Shown: positions 57,540-64,000 of the stretch, one piece after another
Layout: every line of letters starts with the position of its first letter
How positions within the stretch are numbered: the stretch's first letter is position 1
Assembly: GCA_036389675.1 (NCBI GenBank)
Contig: DASVWI010000021.1
Location: forward strand, 372,001-436,000
Source: DASQYE01 sp036389675
GTDB taxonomy: Bacteria > Acidobacteriota > Blastocatellia > Pyrinomonadales > Pyrinomonadaceae
Direction of reading: 5' to 3'
DNA length: 64,000 nt
Notes under the pieces: generated by a model
Databases searched by the model: none
What the model was told of the DNA's origin: nothing
Seen by the model: only the letters and a program-made list of their open reading frames with translations
Made by a program: the position numbers and the translations under genes

Positions 57540-59153
57540 ATGAATGGTCAACTGTACGAGCACCCGCTCGCCGAACTCATACGTGAAATAACTGTCGCGG
57601 GTTTGTCCGGCTCCCTGCGCCTGTCGCGCGAGCGTGTTAAGGTCGCCATCTACTTCGAGGAGGGCCGCATCGTCTACGCGACCTCGAACCTGCGCGCGCA
57701 CAGGCTGTCGGAATGCATGCGACGATGGAATATCACGGCGGTGCAGAAGCTGACGGGCACGAGCGATAAGATGTCGGATATGGAGCTGGGCATCGAGCTG
57801 GTCGCCAGTGGGGGCTTGAGCCGCGAGGGGTTTGAAGAACTGCTCGCCCAGCAGGCCGTCGAGGTGATGCGTCCGGCCCTGCTGTGGGTGGACGGGAGTT
57901 GGGAGTTCGACCCGCGCGTACGCCTGACCGTCGAGGTCAAGGCCAGAGTCGAAGTCGGAGAGCTTTTGATGGAGTGCGCGCGCCGTATTCCGCAGGAATT
58001 CATCAACGCCAGATTCAGGAGCGAAGAGGAAAAGCTCGTGCCCGCTTCTCTGGAAGCGAACCTGCCGAACCTCCTGCCGGCTGAGGGATTTATCCTTTCG
58101 CGCGTGGACGGGCCAATCGCTTTATCCGATCTGACGATCATCAGCGGCATGCCGGAAGCGGACACCATGAGGGCACTCTATGCGCTCGTGCTTGGCGGGC
58201 TTATCACGCGCGGCCATGCTGCTCCGAGAGCGTTCACGCCTGAGCAGTTGGCGCGCGCTCTGGCCGTCAAGGCGGCGACGGCGAGAATTGTCCCCGCGCC
58301 GTTGGCTGCCGGACCTGACAGTGCAGCGCCCCCCGACAAACCGCAGGAGACCGTTGCGCCGCGCATCACCGGCTATCAGCCGAGCGAGGTTGAGGTGCTG
58401 TTCGCGCGTCTGGATGATGCTGAGAACCACTACCACGTGCTTGATCTGAGTCGCGACGCGGAAGCGAGCGAGATTAAGCGCGCCTACCATTCGCTCGCCA
58501 AGCGTTTTCACCCCGATCGTTTTCACAAGGATGCCGACCCGAAGGTGTACGGGCGAATCGAGGACGCTTTCGCGCGTATCTCGCAGGCTTATGAGACGCT
58601 CAAGGATCAGCGTATGCGTGCGGCCTATGATCGCTCTCTGCCACAGAGCGCGACCACCGCGCCGCCCAAAGCCACCCAGCCCAAGACGCCCGCCACAAAG
58701 CCGGAAGGACAGGATAAACAGGCCGCTCAGGCTGCGACCAGAACGGGCACAGAGAAGCCCTCTATGCCATGGGCACGGACGGCCCCGAAGTCCGTTGAGC
58801 CTGAAGAGTTGTACCAGCAGGGTCTGGCCGCTCTGCAACAGGGCAACCAGACGCTGGCGCTCAACTACTTGGGAGAAGCCGCGAGGGTCGCCCCCAAGCA
58901 GGCGCGTTATCGCGCTCAGTACGGTCGCGCTCTCGCCGCCGGCTCACAGACCCGCCATCAGGCAGAGGCCGAATTCCACGCCGCCATCGCTTTAGACAAG
59001 GGCAACGTCTATTACCGCGTCATGCTCGCGCGGCTTTACAGTGAGACGGGGATGATGCGGCGCGCTGTGGGCGAGCTCGAACGCGCGCTGGCGATTGACC
59101 CGAAGAGCGAAGCGGCCCGCCTGCTGCTCGACAAACTGAAGGCCAAAGGTTAA
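57540..59153 (+). CDS. DUF4388-DnaJ-TPR protein
   Basis: A 537-residue multidomain protein. Residues 1-130 are DUF4388/PATAN-like (GSLRLSRERVKVAIYFEEGRIVYATSN), a domain tied to signalling and gliding in other bacteria. A winged-helix-like segment follows (about 180-230). A J-domain at about 297-360 has the intact HPD motif in RFHPDRFHKDAD, so it can stimulate a DnaK. The C-terminus (about 425-537) is TPR. It is likely an adaptor linking a signal to Hsp70. An HD-domain gene follows by 122 bases. Confidence 0.85.
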   Translation: MNGQLYEHPLAELIREITVAGLSGSLRLSRERVKVAIYFEEGRIVYATSNLRAHRLSECMRRWNITAVQKLTGTSDKMSDMELGIELVASGGLSREGFEELLAQQAVEVMRPALLWVDGSWEFDPRVRLTVEVKARVEVGELLMECARRIPQEFINARFRSEEEKLVPASLEANLPNLLPAEGFILSRVDGPIALSDLTIISGMPEADTMRALYALVLGGLITRGHAAPRAFTPEQLARALAVKAATARIVPAPLAAGPDSAAPPDKPQETVAPRITGYQPSEVEVLFARLDDAENHYHVLDLSRDAEASEIKRAYHSLAKRFHPDRFHKDADPKVYGRIEDAFARISQAYETLKDQRMRAAYDRSLPQSATTAPPKATQPKTPATKPEGQDKQAAQAATRTGTEKPSMPWARTAPKSVEPEELYQQGLAALQQGNQTLALNYLGEAARVAPKQARYRAQYGRALAAGSQTRHQAEAEFHAAIALDKGNVYYRVMLARLYSETGMMRRAVGELERALAIDPKSEAARLLLDKLKAKG

Positions 59154-59275
59154 AAAAGAGGGATGCAGGTGGATTATGGCGACGAAGGAGAGCTTGGGCT
59201 TCAAATCAACGGTTTGAAATTTCAGATCGTCCGTGTCCGTCAAACGAGCCTTCGTATCTTTCACAATATTCGATC

Positions 59276-59980
59276 ATGGCAACACCGCAAATAGATTTCG
59301 CCGAAAACGAGCGTGCCCTCGGAGAGGTCTTCGTAGAGCTGGCTTCGGTATCGGACAATTTCGAGGCTTACGCCAACCCGCACGCGCTGCGCGTCGCGAA
59401 ACTGGCCGACGAGGTGGCGAAGCTTTTCAAGCTCGCGCAACAGGACAGAGCCTCGCTACGCATCGCTGCGCTCGCGCATGATATGGGCGAGGTCGCCATG
59501 GAGCGCGAGTATATCAAGCGGCCCGGCGCGCTCTCGGCTGAGGAGCGCCTTGATCTGGCGCGTCATCCACTGATCGGCGAGCGCGAAGCGTCACGCTCGG
59601 GCGCAGACCGCGGCGCGCAGCTTCTGGTTCGCTGGCATCAGGAGTGGTGGAATGGGATGGGCTACCCGGACGCTTTGCAGCGCGAGCAGATTCCGCTGGC
59701 GGCGCGCATACTCCGCGTCGCCGATGCCTATGCGAGTCTGACGGACATGCGCCCGTTTCGTCCCGCGCGAACCGAAGACGAGGCGCGCAGGCATTTGATG
59801 GAGTGGGCCGCTCTGGAATTCGACCCGCGAGTCGTGCAGGCTTTCCTCTCGCTGGAATCAATCGAGGAGCTTCGCTCCTACGCCGGGACGGAAACGCGGG
59901 GCACAGGCCCTGTAAACGGAAACGCGGGAGCGGTGAAAGGCACAGGTTTTCAGACGTTCGACTCCGGGCTGTCCGACTGA
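59276..59980 (+). CDS. HD-GYP-like phosphohydrolase domain protein
   Basis: A 234-residue protein with the HD-GYP arrangement: ALAHDMGEV (HD), LARHPLIGE, WHQEWWNGMGYP and RVADAYASLTD. HD-GYP proteins hydrolyse cyclic di-GMP, and their motif is normally HHExxDGxGYP. Here it reads HQEWWNGMGYP, with the second His and the Asp changed, so activity is uncertain. There is no signal-input domain. The next gene starts 2 bases after its stop. Confidence 0.85.
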   Translation: MATPQIDFAENERALGEVFVELASVSDNFEAYANPHALRVAKLADEVAKLFKLAQQDRASLRIAALAHDMGEVAMEREYIKRPGALSAEERLDLARHPLIGEREASRSGADRGAQLLVRWHQEWWNGMGYPDALQREQIPLAARILRVADAYASLTDMRPFRPARTEDEARRHLMEWAALEFDPRVVQAFLSLESIEELRSYAGTETRGTGPVNGNAGAVKGTGFQTFDSGLSD

Positions 59981-59982
59981 CC

Positions 59983-60924
59983 ATGTACAAATCTTCAAGC
60001 ACGGTTCCTAACGGGTGGCTGGCTTTTGAATTGAGCGTGCTGCGCCGTCTGAAATTTCGCTCCGTCGCGCTCCCTTTCGGCGGCGAGCCTCACCTCGGCG
60101 TCTACCTCAAACACTGGGGCGTGCGCGTGGCCGCCAACGATCTGGCCCACTGGTCATGGCTCAAGGCCGTCGCCTACATCGAGAACAATACGGAGCGTCT
60201 CTCTGAAGAAGAGGTCGCCGCACTTCTGGAAGACACGTACATGCCGCGCTACGAGCAGCGGGGCAACGGCGCTCTGCTGCGCTGGTTCAACGAGACGGAC
60301 GCCCTCTGGTTCGATAACCTGCGAGAGAATACGGAGAATCTAATCTCTCCGGCAAAGCGCGCGCTGGCGCTTTCGACAGGGATGCTGGTCGGCGATTACG
60401 TGCTCTCTTTTGACGACGAGACGCGCCGTCTGCGCCAGCCCCTCTCGCTGCCCGATGTCTTCGAGCGTCTCTGGCGCGCGGAAGCTCCGCCCGTCAACAA
60501 CTCGCAGCACAACACGAGCGCCAACATGGAAGCGCGCGAATTCCTGGCCCAACAGCACACGGAGCTTCTCTTCCTACGGTTGCCGCGCGCGAGCAACAAG
60601 CATGAACGACGCCGCAACGCCCTCTCGGCATGGCGCGAGGAATGGGTGCGCGGCGACGACCTGTTCTGGGATGAGATGGAAAGACGCTGCGCTGGCCGCC
60701 TCGGCTCTTACGCCGAGACCAAGCAGCAATACCTGAGCTTCGTCGAAGACCTTCTGCAAACCGCCGCCCATCTTCCGGCATGGGCCATAGCCTATACGGA
60801 GAACGGCTTTGTCTCCACCAGCGATCTGGTCGAATGCATCAACCGCGTGCGAAAAGTCGAGGCCGTCTACACCAAGGACTTTTCCGAGCTGATGGGCACA
60901 CGCGCCTCGATCATTACAGCCTAG
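59983..60924 (+). CDS. D12-class methyltransferase-like protein without DPPY motif
   Basis: A 313-residue protein. The N-terminus SVALPFGGEPHLGVYLKHWGVRVAAND resembles the SAM-binding motif I of D12 (Dam-like) adenine methyltransferases. The C-terminus WAIAYTENGFVSTSDLVECI resembles their last strand. Where DPPY is expected the sequence reads ELLFLRLPRAS, so the catalytic motif is missing. It may be a pseudo-methyltransferase or a DNA-binding relative. ATG 59983 follows the HD gene by 2 bases; the longer frame inside that gene is a shadow. Confidence 0.65.
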   Translation: MYKSSSTVPNGWLAFELSVLRRLKFRSVALPFGGEPHLGVYLKHWGVRVAANDLAHWSWLKAVAYIENNTERLSEEEVAALLEDTYMPRYEQRGNGALLRWFNETDALWFDNLRENTENLISPAKRALALSTGMLVGDYVLSFDDETRRLRQPLSLPDVFERLWRAEAPPVNNSQHNTSANMEAREFLAQQHTELLFLRLPRASNKHERRRNALSAWREEWVRGDDLFWDEMERRCAGRLGSYAETKQQYLSFVEDLLQTAAHLPAWAIAYTENGFVSTSDLVECINRVRKVEAVYTKDFSELMGTRASIITA

Positions 60925-60958
60925 AAGTAATCACCAGTCAGCGATCAGCCAGAAGCTT

Positions 60959-63253
60959 TTACTGATTACTTTTGACGATGACGAGTGTTTGATCGTCGTT
61001 TCTCTCGCGCGTGCCTGACCAGTTCTCTATCTCATCGAAGATCGCGCGTTGCAGCTCATCTGCCTCCATCCTCCTGTGCTTGATGGCAAACTGCATGAGT
61101 CTCTCTTCACCGTACTCCTCCGCCTCAGCGCTTTCAGCCTCGGTGATACCGTCGGAGAAGATGAGCAGCAGATCGCCCTTCTCCAGCTTGACGGAGGCTT
61201 CCTCGTAGCTGGCCCAATCGAACGCGCCGACCATGATGCCGCCGGCGACGAGTCGCTCGACCCTGCCGTCGGCGCGCACCAGAAACGGAGAATTGTGCCC
61301 GGCGTTGGTGTAGCGCAGGGCACGCGTGCTCTCTTCGTAGATGGCTAGGAACAGCGTCGCGAAACGGTTGGAGTCCGTGCTCTGTATGAGTTGCCCGTTG
61401 ACGTTGGCGGTCATGCGCGAGACGGCTCCGTCCATATCCGCGTCGGCGACGACGTGCGCGAGCAGCGTGCCGCCGCCGCTCGCAGCCGAGACGGCCACGG
61501 CGCGTTCCGCTATGCTCAGGCGCTCGGCCATAATGGTCGTCTGCGCGCGCAAGCTCGCCTGCAAGTTCGACATCACGAGCGACGCGGACACGCCCTTGCC
61601 GGAAACGTCGCCGAGCGCCAGTGTGACCAGCCCCGGCGCAATCTCTATGTAGTCGTAGTAATCGCCAGCGACACCGCGAGCCGCGCGGCAATCGGCAGAG
61701 ATACTGACGGTGCGAAGGTCTGGCACGCGTCGCGGGAAGAGCTGGGCCTGCACTTCGGCGGCGATCTCGACTTCGCGCTCAAGGCGCTCACGCTCGACCC
61801 TCTCGTGCAGTAGAGATTCGATGTTGGCCGCCATGTCGTTGAAAGAGCCGGCCAGCTCGCCCAGCTGATCGTGCGAGGGGACGCGGACACGGTGCGAGAA
61901 ATCGCCGCGCTTGATAAACTGCGTCGCCTGATAAAGCTTGTGGACAGTGCCTGTCACGGCGCGCGTCATCCATGCGGCGGCGAAGAGCGCCAGCAGCTCA
62001 AAGACCAGAAAGGTGATGCCTACCACCGTGAGCCCTCTTCGCCATGCCACGCCGGGCGAGCTGCTCCCCAAAAACTGCTTGCCCGCCAGCGACCATGACC
62101 AGTCGTAGATAAAGCTCAGGCTCTCGCTGGTCTTGCCCGTCTGCCAGTTGGTGAGCGGCAGGACGACAGGGTAAACGGTTCCGCCCGGCTTCTCTCCGAA
62201 CTGATCACGGCGAAACATCTCTTCGGCGCGCCGCTCAACATCTTCCTCTTCACTGGCGGGCTGGCCCGGCCTCGGCCCACCCCTGCCGTCCCTATCGGCG
62301 ACCCTCACGGCGGTCTGCGAAGTCCTTCTGCCGAGCACAGGGTTAACGAAGTATGGCCGGATATAGATGCCCGTGGCGTCGCGCTGTTGCTCCACGAGCG
62401 CGCGGCTCACGGGTATCACCAACAGCACAGCAAAGGCGCGATTTTCCGCCGTCGCTCCGCGCGCCAGAGCGCGCACAGAGGCTGAGGCGAACACCTCCTT
62501 CTCATCGTCGGCAGGAGCAAAGGTAAGCCCGGTCCACTGGTCGTGCCCGCGCAGCCATTCCGGCAAAGCGTCGCCGAGCCGCGTCGTATCCTTGCCGATG
62601 GCGCGCGTCGCCTCGTCAATCCTTTCGCTCGTATACTGCGCCGAGCCGTTATGTCCGGTCGCAGATGCTTCGTCCGCGCCGGCCTGAGGGGCGCGCCACA
62701 CAGCCACGCGCGCCCCCGGCAGCGATGCCGCCAGCAACGCCGTGCGCTCGTCGAGCCACGTTTGAACGGCCTGATCTGTAGCACCCGGCGGCAAACGTGC
62801 GAACGAGTCGGCGAGGGCTCGCGCATTCACCTGCGCCTGTCTCTGCGTCACGTTGAACTGCGCCGTGATGATGCGCGCAATGGCCTGCCCTGAGCCGCCG
62901 AAAGCCGAGAGCATGCCGAGTACTACGAGCAGGACAATCGGCGTCAGCCCGACGAAGAGATAAGTGATAACCAGTCTGCGGCGTACTCTCCACAGGAGTC
63001 GGCGCTTGAGCCACCTCAGGGCTTTGAATCCGTAGTAAGCGAGCGTGAACGAGACCAGTATGAAAACAGCCACGCCGAACGCTCGCCCGACGACCAGCGC
63101 CGTGTAGAAGCGGTTCTCGCGCACGAGCAGCCAGAACGCAAACGCGAGCGCAGCCGCCATCGCCACGCGCGGCATCACGGCGCGCAAGGCTACGCGCACG
63201 CGCTCAAATATGCGCTTCATTCCACTTCTCGCTTCGCGAATGCGCTCCCGCAT
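60959..63253 (-). CDS. Membrane SpoIIE/PP2C-family phosphatase with HAMP domain
   Basis: A 764-residue signalling protein. Three hydrophobic segments near the N-terminus (about 28-45, 50-75, 95-120) and one at about 395-420 enclose a periplasmic sensor region (about 125-390). A HAMP domain follows (about 420-475), then the PP2C-type SpoIIE domain (about 510-764) with GVAGDYYDYIEI, LALGDVSGKGVSASLVMS and LLIFSDGITEAESA, which carry the metal aspartates. Such proteins control anti-sigma-antagonist switches. No partner gene is nearby. ATG 63253 has GGGAGG 7 bases upstream. Confidence 0.92.
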   Translation of the reverse strand: MRERIREARSGMKRIFERVRVALRAVMPRVAMAAALAFAFWLLVRENRFYTALVVGRAFGVAVFILVSFTLAYYGFKALRWLKRRLLWRVRRRLVITYLFVGLTPIVLLVVLGMLSAFGGSGQAIARIITAQFNVTQRQAQVNARALADSFARLPPGATDQAVQTWLDERTALLAASLPGARVAVWRAPQAGADEASATGHNGSAQYTSERIDEATRAIGKDTTRLGDALPEWLRGHDQWTGLTFAPADDEKEVFASASVRALARGATAENRAFAVLLVIPVSRALVEQQRDATGIYIRPYFVNPVLGRRTSQTAVRVADRDGRGGPRPGQPASEEEDVERRAEEMFRRDQFGEKPGGTVYPVVLPLTNWQTGKTSESLSFIYDWSWSLAGKQFLGSSSPGVAWRRGLTVVGITFLVFELLALFAAAWMTRAVTGTVHKLYQATQFIKRGDFSHRVRVPSHDQLGELAGSFNDMAANIESLLHERVERERLEREVEIAAEVQAQLFPRRVPDLRTVSISADCRAARGVAGDYYDYIEIAPGLVTLALGDVSGKGVSASLVMSNLQASLRAQTTIMAERLSIAERAVAVSAASGGGTLLAHVVADADMDGAVSRMTANVNGQLIQSTDSNRFATLFLAIYEESTRALRYTNAGHNSPFLVRADGRVERLVAGGIMVGAFDWASYEEASVKLEKGDLLLIFSDGITEAESAEAEEYGEERLMQFAIKHRRMEADELQRAIFDEIENWSGTRERNDDQTLVIVKSNQ

Positions 63254-63267
63254 TCAAAACCTCCCCA

Positions 63268-63365
63268 TTTTGGATTTTAGATTTTGGATTAACGCTGCCG
63301 GCAACCTCGAATGTTGGAAGCGGGTTATCAAGCGCCGCAGGCGCGCCAATCCAAAATCTAAAACC
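63268..63365. repeat. TTTTGGATTTTAGATTTTGG inverted repeat
   Basis: GATTTTAGATTTTGGATT in the left arm (63268-63290) matches the complement of AATCCAAAATCTAAAACC (63348-63365) at 17 of 18 positions. The spacer is about 57 bases and G/C-rich. It lies between two genes on the same strand and is different in sequence from the other repeat families. Confidence 0.75.
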
Positions 63366-63394
63366 GTATTACGTCGTGCCTCGCATCTCGGGTT

Positions 63395-64000
63395 TCAACT
63401 CGCAGATACTAGCACGGCTTTCTCCGCTTCCGCTTTCTCCGGCGCTGCTTCGGTCGAAGGCGGCAGCCGCAGTTTGCCCAACGCGAAAAGCGTGAGCCAC
63501 ATCACGCCGGGGCTTGCGGAGAGCAGCCCCGAGATGATCGTCACCGTGCGCGGCGAGAGGCTACGCAGCGACCACCCGGCGGCTATCATAGAGACGCTCA
63601 TCACGAGCACCTCCGCCGCGCGATCAGTCGTAAACACCCGCCCGCGCAACCCGTCAGGCAGCATACGCATCATCAGCGTTTCCTGCACGGCGAACTCGAC
63701 GGCGACGACCAGCCGCGACATGAAGATCATCACGCCCGACAGTAAAAGCGTCGGCATCAATCCGGCAAGCGCGAAGAAAAGCCCGTGCGCGATCAGCATC
63801 CATCCCATGAAGGGGGCGGTCGCTTTGTGCAACTCGACGTGCGCGCCGACGCGACGCGCCAGCATCATGCCGATGAACAGTCCCGTGCCGACCACCGTGT
63901 AGATCGCAGCGACGTTAGCGTCCGCCTGCGCCTCTCCCGGTCTGGCGAAGACCACAGCGCCGAGGCGCTCGTAGATCAGGTTGCACGCGCCGCCGCCGGT
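63395..64000 (-). CDS. MFS transporter (partial, runs off the window)
   Basis: The visible 201 residues are the C-terminal half of a major facilitator superfamily protein with about five membrane spans and a soluble tail rich in Ala and Glu. GACNLIYERLGAVVFA near the edge and RLPDGLRGRVFTTDRAAEV-like segments (MLPDGLRGRVFT) fit the MFS group with a conserved G-R-V-F loop. The reading frame is open to base 64000, so the start lies beyond the window. The substrate is unknown. Confidence 0.85.
   Translation of the reverse strand, partial: TGGGACNLIYERLGAVVFARPGEAQADANVAAIYTVVGTGLFIGMMLARRVGAHVELHKATAPFMGWMLIAHGLFFALAGLMPTLLLSGVMIFMSRLVVAVEFAVQETLMMRMLPDGLRGRVFTTDRAAEVLVMSVSMIAAGWSLRSLSPRTVTIISGLLSASPGVMWLTLFALGKLRLPPSTEAAPEKAEAEKAVLVSAS

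Noticed and set aside
59644..59982. An N-terminal extension of the methyltransferase-like protein into the HD gene
   Set aside because: The extra 113 codons are the out-of-frame reading of the HD-domain gene. ATG 59983 gives a compact start right after its stop.

Overview
The window looks like chromosomal DNA of a high-GC Gram-negative-type bacterium. Three things suggest an Acidobacteriota member, probably class Blastocatellia: secreted M13, S15 and M20 hydrolases, a CadC-like winged-helix protein fused to TPRs, and many short inverted-repeat elements between genes. This placement is inferred from gene content and style, not from a marker gene.

Layout. 0.2-7.4 kb (+): a tightly packed lysine/diaminopimelate operon (lysC, M20 desuccinylase, dapB, dapA, dapD, class I aminotransferase, asd). 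7.5-9.6 kb (+): a secreted M13 metallopeptidase. 13.8-9.7 kb (-): a CysM / Mec+ / secreted repeat protein / CysO-MoeZ-rhodanese operon for protein-thiocarboxylate cysteine synthesis. 14.2-21.7 kb (+): an RNA island. It holds a sigma70-like promoter, a Y-RNA-like structured RNA, 36 tRNA or tRNA-like genes interrupted by an HNH nuclease gene, a Ro60 (TROVE-vWA) gene, three tandem Y RNAs and a small unknown protein. 24.5-21.8 kb (-): ABC permease, endo/exonuclease/phosphatase-family protein, ABC ATPase. 28.2-24.7 kb (-): clpS, msrB and clpA, with aat and pepE on the other strand (N-end-rule and peptide turnover). 29.7-34.4 kb: S15 hydrolase, AraC regulator, SH3-domain protein, ruvC. 39.2-34.7 kb (-): kup with a KdpDE-like two-component system and a small membrane protein, carrying matching direct-repeat operators. 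40-46.5 kb: yebC, an alpha/beta hydrolase with TPR, an OPT transporter, a winged-helix TPR regulator. 46.5-49.6 kb (-): yggU, yggT, yggS, a zinc-ribbon protein and a DUF2911 protein. 50-64 kb: an acidic secreted protein, a canonical tRNA-Leu, ligA, a degenerate M20 protein, a GNAT protein, signalling proteins (GAF-histidine kinase, DUF4388-DnaJ-TPR, HD domain, SpoIIE phosphatase), a methyltransferase-like protein without its catalytic motif, and a partial MFS transporter.

The most unusual region is 14.2-21.7 kb. The 36 tRNA genes together carry anticodons for all 20 amino acids plus an initiator. Many have features that are very rare in housekeeping tRNAs: C33 instead of U33 in seven genes, three leucine anticodons on class I bodies, missing or altered D/T-loop contacts, a D-arm-less tRNA-Arg, and a tRNA-Ile with two anticodon-like hairpins. 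Directly downstream are a Ro60 homologue and three tandem RNAs that share the motifs CGAATGC, TACAT and CTYGTCG. Two of these contain tRNA-like modules (T-arm, capped acceptor-like helix, D-arm), as bacterial Y RNAs do. A related RNA lies in front of the array behind a good promoter. I propose that this is a linked system of alternative tRNAs with its own Ro60/Y RNA surveillance. The link is inferred from position and structure only.

At least three families of dispersed inverted repeats lie between genes, often where terminators would be expected.
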